The position numbers were made by a program, and so were the translations under genes. Source: [Scytonema hofmanni] UTEX 2349 (GTDB lineage: Bacteria; Cyanobacteriota; Cyanobacteriia; Cyanobacteriales; Nostocaceae). Taken from it: a DNA stretch of 64,000 nt. Below the pieces are notes generated by a model, which saw only the letters and a list, made by a program, of their open reading frames with translations, did no database searches and had not been told where the DNA came from. Below, one piece after another: positions 9,377 to 18,200 of this stretch (its first letter is position 1; every line of letters starts with the position of its first letter). The DNA lies in NCBI RefSeq assembly GCF_000582685.1, contig NZ_KK073768.1, positions 72,754 to 136,753 on the forward strand. The letters run 5' to 3'.

Positions 9377-9651
9377 TATTTTTCTGCATAGTCATTGGTA
9401 TTTCCCCAAACAAACTTTGTCGTTGATATTACTATGTGTGGGGGATATAGTGGCTATCTTTTTTTGCACCCGTGTTTATATAAGTGCGAAATTAATACAC
9501 GTATTTGTAATTTTGGTTTCAAATTGAATAAGTAATCTCACTACGAATATTGTTTTATTTATTACTTTTTACCCAGAAACTTGTGACGGCGAAAATCAGC
9601 AGATTCTATAAAAGAGGTGGAAACCTATAAACAACATTAATCATTTGTTTT

Positions 9652-9732
9652 ATTCGCGTAAGATTTACGCGAATAAATCTTTTTTGTCGAAAGTCCAATT
9701 ACGCGAATAAATCTTTTTTGTCCAAAGTTCAA
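9652..9732. promoter_or_regulatory. Inverted repeat plus two 34-bp tandem units upstream of the cupin gene
   Basis: ATTCGCGTAA (9652-9661), a three-base spacer, and TTACGCGAAT (9665-9674) form a perfect inverted repeat. The right half begins a 34-bp unit (9665-9698) that is repeated directly at 9699-9732 with two mismatches, so TTACGCGAAT occurs again at 9699-9708. It lies about 240 bp before the cupin start and could be an operator. That role is inference only. Confidence 0.35.
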
Positions 9733-9969
9733 TAACCTAATTGTATTGTGATACGATTAGACTGCTATTAGATAGGCAGCAGTTTGAAATATTCATCTCA
9801 ACGTATTTAACGTACCCAGAGATACTACTTCTGCATCTTTCCAAGCGTCTACTGATCCAAGTCCTAACGGATTACGCATTAGTTTTAAAAAGCGTGAGGT
9901 CGTCAGTATTCAGGTTGTCGATAGCTTTCCGTAAAGGTAAGTGTGTGTGTGTTTGAGAGAAAAATCGAA

Positions 9970-10878
9970 ATGATGTCTAATGAGATTAAAGTGCTAGTAA
10001 AGCAAGAGCATCCGCTTGGTTCGATTAGTAGAATTGCTTATGCTTCAGCCCTGTTTACATGTCTACTCATTGCGCCAACAAAAGCAAATGGTAAAGAGTA
10101 CACTCGCAACGTCTCAGTAACTGAAAGCAAACTAGAAACGCTTGTTGCCCAAAATTCTGAAGTAGTAGCTTGTCCTAAAGGAACTAGTCTAGATCCATTA
10201 GAAACAACTCCGGGTAGGTTAGTCTGCAAGGTCGATAGTGATACAACACAGAACATTAAGGATGATCTTGATGTCTATCCAAGGGTTCGGAGTGGGGCGA
10301 AGCCTTTTATCATTAATGAAGATGACTTAGTAAAGCGGTCAACCCTAGCCTATCCAGCTTGGTTCAGAGGAAATAATCAAGGAATCGAAGCAGATGATGC
10401 TTCACGATACTTCTATCGCGTCCTGATGGGTCCTGGTGTTTCTGCACCTGCTTACGATGCAAAAAATATTTTTTGTGCAACGTTGACTTTGAAACCCCAA
10501 ACAACTTACTTTGCCCATAATCATCCTGCCACAGAGTTCTATTTTTTCTTTGGTGGTAAAGGTAAATGGTATGGAGAAGATAAGGTAGCTGATATTCGTA
10601 GGGGATCTTTTATGGTTCATGAGCCTTACATAGCTCATGGTTTCACTAATACTTCAAAAACAGAAGATCTTAGAGCCTTAGGTTGTTGGTGGAGAACGCC
10701 TGATCAGCCTGCAGATGTCATTCTGCATCAAGGTCTTCCAACCAATCCGTGCTTGACAAGACGCGAAGAAACTGCCTTGCCATATGCTGTTGAGCCTGTT
10801 TGTTCAGAAGGTGAACAGCAAAGACCATCAGCTAATCCGAAGCACACTAGACTTAATCGTAGACTTAATCGGAAATAG
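9970..10878 (+). CDS. Secreted cupin-domain protein
   Basis: About 302 residues from the tandem ATG at 9970; the frame also opens at a GTG at 9943. Residues 19-41 (ISRIAYASALFTCLLIAPTKANG) look like a signal peptide. A cupin motif follows: H183-x-H185 and E189 in AHNHPATEFYFFFGG, then H223 in EPYIAHGF, the usual four metal ligands. Six or more cysteines in the mature part suggest disulphides in the periplasm. The C-terminal 60 residues are hydrophilic and basic. It opens the rightward set of the cluster, 131 bp before the halogenase-like gene. It may be a metal-dependent lyase, isomerase or dioxygenase. DMSP-lyase-type cupins share the general motif, but I do not claim that activity. Confidence 0.75.
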   Translation: MMSNEIKVLVKQEHPLGSISRIAYASALFTCLLIAPTKANGKEYTRNVSVTESKLETLVAQNSEVVACPKGTSLDPLETTPGRLVCKVDSDTTQNIKDDLDVYPRVRSGAKPFIINEDDLVKRSTLAYPAWFRGNNQGIEADDASRYFYRVLMGPGVSAPAYDAKNIFCATLTLKPQTTYFAHNHPATEFYFFFGGKGKWYGEDKVADIRRGSFMVHEPYIAHGFTNTSKTEDLRALGCWWRTPDQPADVILHQGLPTNPCLTRREETALPYAVEPVCSEGEQQRPSANPKHTRLNRRLNRK

Positions 10879-11009
10879 CAGAGCCCTTGGTGCTTGACTC
10901 CGCTTATTACTGATTTTGATTTCTGAAAGCTTCTAAGGAGCAAGCCCTTTCCTCACAGCCGATCGAGGCTTAAACCACGTCCAAGTTGAAACTATCTGCA
11001 AGAAATAAA

Positions 11010-12197
11010 ATGACTACTTCCTTTCAGGTCAAATCTTTCAATCCAGTTTTCTCTGTTAAGCTGGCATTTCTATATTTACTCTCTAGATTAAAAGTTATTC
11101 ATCATTTTTTACCGAAAGAAGTAAGAGAAATGTTGCCCACTGGTTGGAATAACCGTATGTTTTGGGTGGCGTTCAAATCCGGCGGGCGAAAGTATTTCTA
11201 CGATTACTACTCTAAATTCAAGCATCCAGAATCCTATAAGCCCAAGGTAGCTGTTCAGTCGCAGTTCCAAATGGCCGAAGAAGAAATTAAATTCTTCTAT
11301 GACAATGGCTATGTTGGACCTTTTGACCTAATGTCTGCCGAAGAGATTAAAGACCTGAAAAATTATCTGGTCAATTCAGTCATTAATAGTGACTCAAAAA
11401 GCTTTTCCTTTAACGCGGGAGACTATGAGTTTGAGACAGAAAATAATCCCGCCACCGATATTCTTTCTGTTGCATCTGATAAGCCAACGGATGAAGCCAA
11501 GAAATTTTTCATTAATGACATGAACTTGTTTAATCGTCATCTTGATCAGCCAAGGTTGATCGATTTATTTAAGAATCCTGCAATCACAGAACGTTGTGCT
11601 CAACTTTTAGGCCCAGATTTAATCTTGTGGCGAACCCGAGTTTTTGAAATTCCTCCACATAGTGAAGGAACAAAGATACATCAAGCTAATACCTGGCTCT
11701 TCGAAAACCAAAAACAGTCAGTGGTTAACCCACCTAACTCAGATAAATTGTTTCAGGTTACATGCTGGATTGCTCTAACCGATGCAACCGTTGACAATGG
11801 TTGCATGGTCGTGATTCCAGGATCTCACGAGGAAATGTATCCTACTATTTTAGGAGAGAAAAGTGGAGGCTCTCATAATACGGTTTCTGGTAATTATGAG
11901 ACAAATTTTGATTATCCACTAGATACTGCAGAAATAAGACCAATAGAAGTAAAGGCAGGACAGTTCTTCATATTTTGCGAACGAGTTCTTCACGGATCTC
12001 TGGATAATAAAACCGATGCTTCGAGGTTTGCAATTAATGGTCGTATTACTAGAACGGATACTCGTCTTTATAATGATGAAATGCTGAAGGAGTCCCATCG
12101 GGTTAAGATCTATAACATTAAAAAAATTAGCCTGGAGAACTGGAAAGCAGTATTAATTCGAGGCAAAGATAGCTTTGGATACAACCGATTAATGTAG
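11010..12197 (+). CDS. SyrB2-like non-haem Fe(II)/2-oxoglutarate enzyme, predicted halogenase
   Basis: About 395 residues from the ATG at 11010 (numbering below); the frame also opens at a TTG at 10986. After about 90 extra N-terminal residues, the protein matches the PhyH/SyrB2 family to its end: DNGYVGPFDLMSAEEI, NRHLDQPRL, LLGPDLILWRTRVFE, WIALTDATVDNGCMVVIPGSH, KAGQFFIF and a final ISLENWKAV. The proximal motif is H224-Q225-A226. Ala replaces the iron-ligating Asp of hydroxylases, as in SyrB2 (H116, A118), which leaves a site for chloride. The distal His is H328, and the likely 2-oxoglutarate Arg is R345, with another Arg six residues before it as in SyrB2. SyrB2 acts on carrier-bound threonine, but no carrier protein or NRPS is visible here. 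Halogenation is predicted from the motif, not proven. Confidence 0.8.
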   Translation: MTTSFQVKSFNPVFSVKLAFLYLLSRLKVIHHFLPKEVREMLPTGWNNRMFWVAFKSGGRKYFYDYYSKFKHPESYKPKVAVQSQFQMAEEEIKFFYDNGYVGPFDLMSAEEIKDLKNYLVNSVINSDSKSFSFNAGDYEFETENNPATDILSVASDKPTDEAKKFFINDMNLFNRHLDQPRLIDLFKNPAITERCAQLLGPDLILWRTRVFEIPPHSEGTKIHQANTWLFENQKQSVVNPPNSDKLFQVTCWIALTDATVDNGCMVVIPGSHEEMYPTILGEKSGGSHNTVSGNYETNFDYPLDTAEIRPIEVKAGQFFIFCERVLHGSLDNKTDASRFAINGRITRTDTRLYNDEMLKESHRVKIYNIKKISLENWKAVLIRGKDSFGYNRLM

Positions 12198-12356
12198 ATA
12201 AACGATCTGAAACCCTTGCCGATACGTCACGAAATGAGCCTCACTGGATCAGCAACGCCAATGCTGTAGTATAGTTCTCTAGCAATCTAAGCAGATGAAA
12301 ACGTTTAATCTAAATCCTGATAGTTTAGAATTTTTTATCTTTTATGTTAAGCAATT

Positions 12357-13349
12357 ATGTTGAGCAATGTAAGTGATCGCATCAAGGCCCTTTATGTATC
12401 ATTGTCTTCTGCCAGAAATCTTGCTTTACTTGCTCTAGTCGTTGTTTGTTTCGTCGGTTCCTTATCTCCAATTTGTGTGAAATGGAGTGAGAAAGAAATA
12501 AGTGCGATCGCTACTGTATTTGATCGCTTTCTCTTTGGTTTCTTAGTTTTTAGCGCAATAGATGTAGCCAAAGAGCTTCGTTCTTCAAAATTGACTGAGA
12601 ATGAAAAGTCTCAATCCGTTCCTTCCATATCTTTAGAAATTGTTCTACTTTTGCTAGGCGCTGGATTCTGTGCTGTTGGGCACCAAGTTTCCTGGGCAGT
12701 ATCACTATACCTAACAAATATCGGCAACTCTGCTTTGTTACATAGTCTAGCACCACTGTTCACAGCATTGTTTGCCTGGCTATTCTTTAAACAGCGCTTT
12801 GAGCGGCAGTTTCTTTTAGGCATGGCCGTTGCGATTGGAGGAGTGATTTCTATAGGAGTTGGAGACTTTCAGCTCACTGGAACGAAGCTTCAAGGGGATG
12901 GATTAGCATTACTATCAGCTGTTTTCTTCGCTGGTTACCTGACAATGATTGAAGAGCTTCGCATTCATATGAGCGCAAGCAGTATTCTACTATGGCGCTG
13001 CCTGCTAGGGGCACTATTGATGCTGCCAATTTTCATGTTTAGCAGTGAACGTATTATTCCTCTTTCCGTATCAGGATGGCTGGCGATTGCATGCCTGACT
13101 ACAACATTCGCGATTGTTCATTGGTTGTTAGCGTTTAGTTTAGTAAGTTTATCTTCAACGTTCGTTGGAGTAGTTGTACTGCTTGAACCTTTTTTAAGTT
13201 CAATTCAGGCATGGCTTTTCTTCTCGGAAAACTTAACGGCTGTAGATTCGATATCGTTTGTAGTAGTTATTGTAGGCGTTTATCTAGCAATAAGGGCAGA
13301 TAAGAAAAGCCAGGAACCGGAACTGAAAAAGCCTTGCATCGAGACTTAG
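12357..13349 (+). CDS. EamA/DMT-family transporter
   Basis: 330 residues with about ten hydrophobic segments in two EamA repeats: NSALLHSLAPLFTALFAWLFF closes the first and STFVGVVVLLEPFLSSIQAWLFF the second. The family exports metabolites, amino acids or drugs through the inner membrane. It sits between the halogenase-like and decarboxylase genes in the same direction, so export of the cluster product is the natural guess. The N-terminal about 15 residues are cytoplasmic, followed by LALLALVVVCFVGSLSPI. Confidence 0.9.
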   Translation: MLSNVSDRIKALYVSLSSARNLALLALVVVCFVGSLSPICVKWSEKEISAIATVFDRFLFGFLVFSAIDVAKELRSSKLTENEKSQSVPSISLEIVLLLLGAGFCAVGHQVSWAVSLYLTNIGNSALLHSLAPLFTALFAWLFFKQRFERQFLLGMAVAIGGVISIGVGDFQLTGTKLQGDGLALLSAVFFAGYLTMIEELRIHMSASSILLWRCLLGALLMLPIFMFSSERIIPLSVSGWLAIACLTTTFAIVHWLLAFSLVSLSSTFVGVVVLLEPFLSSIQAWLFFSENLTAVDSISFVVVIVGVYLAIRADKKSQEPELKKPCIET

Positions 13350-13405
13350 GAATCGAAGCAACCTTTCACACGCAAGTAATTGAGAGAAGGAGTTACTATT
13401 TTTTC

Positions 13406-14740
13406 ATGCCTTCAATTCCGATGAAACCAGCTCTTTTAGCCGCACAGCCTAGCTTACTTTCTCTGGAAGAAATCAGGAAAGCAGCTGACACATATGGAAC
13501 GCCTTTGTATCTCTATAATCTAAATAAAGTTGATCTTCAGTTTAATACCCTGCTACAGTACTTACCTTCTAACTTTACGATTCACTATGCTCTAAAGGCA
13601 AATAGCAATCTGGCTATTTGCAATAAATTAGCTCATTTAGATAGCTCTGTTGATGTTAGCTCATTGGGAGAATTCCAGACAGCCTTAAAAGCTGGATTTT
13701 CGGCTCAAAAAATTGTTTTCACAGGGCCAGGAAAAACAACAGAGGATTTATCATATGCTTTAGAATTCGGATGTGGACTGATCGCGCTAGAGTCGCTAAA
13801 TCAAGCTCAACGCTTAAATGATTTGGCAAGGCAGCGTAGAGTCAAACAAGACGTTATCGTCCGCATTAATCCCATATATAGAACGATTCAAAGCTGCGAA
13901 AACCAGCAAAGGTGTGAATTTAAGCTTCAACAAGAAATCCAGACCATTACACAGAGTTCCAGCAAGTTTGGTGTGGATGAAGAAAATGCACCAGAAACAC
14001 TTATTGAAATCATGAAGCTTAGCAGTCTTAATCTAAAGGGAATCCACATCTACACTGAAAGCAATATTCTGGCATATCAAGACTTGTTGGCATCATGGCA
14101 AAATACAGTCAAAATCGCTAATTCTCTTAGAGATCAAGGTTTCCCAATATCTCTGATTGATTTTGGAGGAGGCATAGGGATTCCATATGATGCAGCCGCT
14201 AAACCTTTTAACTTCAAAGATTTCTCCCAAGGCTTAAAGCAATTGTTCGACAACAATAATTATAGCTACCACTGTATGGTAGAAATAGGCCGTTACTTAG
14301 TTGGTGAATCAGGTTGCTATTTAACGAAAATCACAGATATCAAGCAATCCAGAGGTCGATTATTTCTAATACTAGATGGAGGGATAAATCATATTTTTAG
14401 AGTATCTAAATCTATGAAAGAAGCAACTAAGTATTTAGAAGTTTTGAGCGAAAACAATAAAAAAAATAGTGAGACAGTTTCAGCTTCTCTTGTTGGACGA
14501 TTAATGACTTCTCTGGATACGCTAGCTGAAGATGTTCAAGTACCCAGTACAATCCAAATTGGCGACAAAATAGCAATACATAACTGTGGAGCCTATGGCT
14601 TCAATCACAGTATTACCAACTTTTTACTTCACAACTATCCTGCGGAAGCAGCATATTATAATGGCAAAATAATGCTAATAAGAGAAAGAGGAAAAGCAGA
14701 TGATTTTTTTATTAATCAAAGATTTTTCCATAACATTTAG
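13406..14740 (+). CDS. Fold-type III PLP-dependent decarboxylase (DapDC/ODC-like)
   Basis: About 444 residues from the ATG at 13406, preceded by AAGGAG; a longer frame from 13334 would overlap the transporter gene. The PLP lysine is K64 in HYALKANSNLAI. SKFGVD, DFGGGIGIPY, a phosphate-binding EIGRYLVGESG and the C-terminal HNCGAYGFNHS all fit the alanine racemase-like/Orn-DAP decarboxylase group. GIHIYTES replaces the HxHxGS of diaminopimelate decarboxylase, as in secondary-metabolism relatives. It probably decarboxylates an amino acid or its N-substituted derivative. It ends the rightward set; lysA function is unlikely given context and motif drift. Confidence 0.85.
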   Translation: MPSIPMKPALLAAQPSLLSLEEIRKAADTYGTPLYLYNLNKVDLQFNTLLQYLPSNFTIHYALKANSNLAICNKLAHLDSSVDVSSLGEFQTALKAGFSAQKIVFTGPGKTTEDLSYALEFGCGLIALESLNQAQRLNDLARQRRVKQDVIVRINPIYRTIQSCENQQRCEFKLQQEIQTITQSSSKFGVDEENAPETLIEIMKLSSLNLKGIHIYTESNILAYQDLLASWQNTVKIANSLRDQGFPISLIDFGGGIGIPYDAAAKPFNFKDFSQGLKQLFDNNNYSYHCMVEIGRYLVGESGCYLTKITDIKQSRGRLFLILDGGINHIFRVSKSMKEATKYLEVLSENNKKNSETVSASLVGRLMTSLDTLAEDVQVPSTIQIGDKIAIHNCGAYGFNHSITNFLLHNYPAEAAYYNGKIMLIRERGKADDFFINQRFFHNI

Positions 14741-15214
14741 AACAATGGTTCGAACAGAATTAAGGACTGATCGAACCGAAGGAACGGAGCTTTTGGTAGT
14801 TGGGATGGGATTTAATCAAAGTTGGCTCCAAGTCTAACAGCGAGATACCTGCTCCTCACAGTGTTTGACCCTTTTTAAAACTTGTTTACCCCCTTCACGC
14901 TCGCCCACACTAGCTGCCGTAACCAAGACCCGCAAAACTAACCCTAAGGCGCATTCAAACTCTTTCCCTAGAGCAATTAGAAGCACTTGCTGAGGCTTTG
15001 TTGGATTTTGCAGTCATGGAGGATTTACTTAACTGGTTGGAAGCAAATCAAACAACATAAAAGTAGGGGAATGACCAAGAAGGGTGTGGGGTGTAGGGAA
15101 AGAGGGAAAGAGGGAAAGAGGGAAAGAGGGAAAAATAATCTATTTTTTTCTTTTCCCCACACCCCACACTCTAAACCTGCAACCCTTTTCATAACCATCC
15201 CCCTACTTTTATGA
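14741..15214. other. Gene-free spacer ending in an STRR hairpin
   Basis: No supported gene. 15062-15210 has AAGTAGGGG at one end and CCCCTACTT at the other. Between them are an 8-bp tandem purine repeat (GGAAAGAG, about 15098-15132), an AT-rich middle and a pyrimidine-rich arm. It lies between the convergent decarboxylase and RTX genes and could act as a transcription barrier. Confidence 0.55.
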
Positions 15215-18200
15215 CTACGCGAATATGGCGCTTGTAATGGTGTTAGATTGGGTATATTTGAGAATTGCAAGCAAGTCTGTACCCGCACTAATGAGGGTAT
15301 CATCACCATTTTGGCTGATGTTCAAGTTGCTGAAAGTTAATCCACCAGTTAGAGTGATACGATCGCTTTCATCAAACTTAATAATTGTGGCAATTCCTGC
15401 ACCTTGACCAAAAATAAAGCGATCGCTTCCACTACCTGCGAAAATGGTATCAATACCACTTGAGGTAATTGTATTATTACCTTCTCCAGCAAAGATGGTA
15501 TTATTTCCTACTCCTGCATTGATGACATCATTACCAGCACCAGCGTAAATCAAATCATTGCCTGAGCCAGTGTTTACTGTATTAACGCCTTCCCCAGCGT
15601 AGATGGTATTGTTGCCATTCCCTGTAGTGATGCGGTCATTTCCAGCACCAACGTAAACAGTATTATTCCCATCGGCTGCGGAGATGGTATTATTACCTTC
15701 ACCTGCATAAATGGTATTATTGCCACCCAAGCCAGAAACAATATCATCACCGTTGATACCGTAAAGTGTATCATCTCCGGCGGTACCTCGGATGCCACTG
15801 TTGCGTGCATCTACCTCAAATTGACTGACGATTTTCGGTTGACGGCTGATAATTGCATTCGGATTAGCTTCAAGTTCCTCACGGGTATAAGCTTCAACAC
15901 CATAAGTTGTCAATGTCAGCTTTTGAGTTTCCGCATCAATGTTAAACTCAGTCCAACCGTAGGTATGAGTAGCAACGTAATCTCCTTGCAACAGCTTGGC
16001 ATTAATTAAACCTTCAGCTTGCGGCAGGTTGTTATTCAATCCTACAGGGTCATATCCTAAGGGAGCCAGACCATTATCGACAATTTGCTTGATAAAATCA
16101 TCTTTATCGTTAGGCAAACTGTCCCCATCGTTGGCAATGGGCAATGAATCGTAAAATGCTCTTTGAGCAGGAGTTAACAAACCGACAGATGTTGCAAGTT
16201 CCGCTACTGTTTGTCCAAAAGGTGCATCAAAGGCAACAGAACCTGTGGTAATTTCAAAAGCAGTAGTCGCAATTTGCGCTTGACCGGGTGCCAATTGATA
16301 AGTTAGGTTATTCACTACTGTACCGTGAATATCCGCAGCGACGAAGACAACGTTATCAATTTTGTTATCATTGATAAACTTGAGAATTTCAGTTCGTTCT
16401 GCTGCGTAACCCTCGTAACGGTCAGAAGCGGCAAGCACGCCTAAGTTTTGAGTTGGCTCCGGTGCCATGATAAACTTCCAAGTGATACCGTTCTGCTCTG
16501 AGGTGAGCAAATCACGCTTCAAATCTTCGACTTGCTGCCTTCCTAATAAAGTGCGATCGCTATTGAAAGACTGGGTTAAAAAGTTCCCAACTTGAACCGG
16601 ATCATTAAGATTTGTGACGGCTGGTAATCCTGCATCTCGGAAAGAGCGAGCATCTAAAACGAAAGTTGCAGCATCACTGCCAAAGGTATTGTAACGGTAA
16701 AGTTGACGTTCGCCTGCCGTGCGTGCATCGCCGGTCTCACCATAAAAGCGATCGCGCAAGGGGTTATACTCTTGAAAGGCTTGCAAACCGTTTTCGTAAA
16801 GTGGCGAATCATTCACCAATCCGGTTGTTGCACCATACAATGCTTGGTCTGTAGCTGAAGCTGAAGTTAAATTTTCCCCACCTTCAAAATCGTTAGTAAC
16901 TTCGTGGTCGTCAATGGTTGCTAAGATAGAAGTAGAGGCTCGTAAATCGCCCCAAGTATTTACACCAAAGCGCTGACTATATACTTCACTATTTTTGATG
17001 CGGAAATCATCTAAAGTTTGCGCTTGAGCTTTTTCCGTTCCGTCTGGATTTCGCAATGCTGGGGAAGGGATATCAGCGTAGATAGTATCCCCAAATTCAA
17101 AGAAAAATTCTAAGTTACTTTGGGGTACATTAGAAATAGCCGGGTAAGGGCTAAGTTCACCACGCCAGTCTCCAGCGACACCAAACCGTAAACCAGCTTG
17201 AGTTCCTAAAGCGGCTGAAGTCTTGAATTGACCGGATTCTGTAGCTCCGGCAGCATCAGCTACTCTGTAATAATACTGTGTTCCTGCTGTCAAACCTGTA
17301 ACTTCCACTTTCACAGGTTGCAGTGGATTTGTGACAGTTGCAGTTGCTTTACCTGCAATATTGCTAAAATCAGGTGTCGTCGAATATTCAAACGAGACAT
17401 TACCTGTAAAATTGCTCCGCGCCCAGAGTACAGTAGAAGTCTGGGTTGTATCACCGCTAGCAATTCCATTTAACAGAGAATTCGCTTGAGGATTGCGGGG
17501 ATTGTAGCTAGTGGTATCAATGGTCAACGCATTTGGTAAAGCGCTAACAATGTTTTCCCAAGGAACTAGTTTAAAGTTAGTTTTGACGTTTTCGCCATCG
17601 ATAATTTGCGCTGGCAGATTATTCCCATCGTGGGTAACGAACAAACCAAAGGGAAACTTAGAACCGAGGGGAACGTTGATGACATCTGCACCATCAGATT
17701 CTTGTACACTATCGATTGAACCGTTACTTCCAACGGCAAATCTACCCAAGAAATCATTATTACCTTCACGGGTAAAAGCTGCAAAGGTGCTGTCACCTTG
17801 GCTGGATGCTAACAAGTAGCCTGTACCATCTTTGCCGTAATATATAGTTAGTCCTTCTGCGTCATCGGTGAGATTATTTCCCCCCTCAAATCGGACACGT
17901 TCAATTAAACTACCAGTTGTACCACCATTCGGTTCAGCTTGAAACTTCCAAATTCCGACATCTTCCTGGGCAATGTAGAGAAAACCAAGTTCTTGATCTA
18001 CGACTGTTCCCTCTGTTTGGGGAGAACGGTCAACACCTGTGGGTGAAGGTAAAGTGAATTCCCGTACTCTTTCAGCCCCAATCTTACCATTCCCTTGGTC
18101 GATTAATTTGAATTGTGCCACATCTCCAGTTGCTCGGCGACTAGCGAAGACATAATAATCATCAGTAACAGGACTGCGATATAATGCTAAACCGTAAGCA

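Larger units (their letters stand above)
8454..9969. other. 1.5-kb divergent spacer between the two halves of the biosynthetic locus
   Basis: No convincing gene lies here; the open frames are short and have no recognisable domain. It should contain the promoters of both the leftward operon and the rightward cupin-halogenase set. It also holds three independent palindromic or MITE-like repeats (8582-8650, 8678-8788, 9197-9376) and a pair of tandem 34-bp units with an inverted repeat (9652-9732). I could not assign a promoter with confidence. Confidence 0.6.

Noticed and set aside
10038..10943. Several antisense frames over the cupin gene
   Set aside because: They have no domain content and lie opposite a well-supported coding sequence.
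11010..12197. Simple phytanoyl-CoA-type hydroxylase
   Set aside because: The ligand motif is HQA rather than HxD and the sequence follows SyrB2 along its length. A hydroxylase would need the missing carboxylate.
1639..14740. Search for an NRPS module or carrier protein serving the halogenase
   Set aside because: No adenylation, condensation or phosphopantetheine-site protein was found in any frame long enough to consider.
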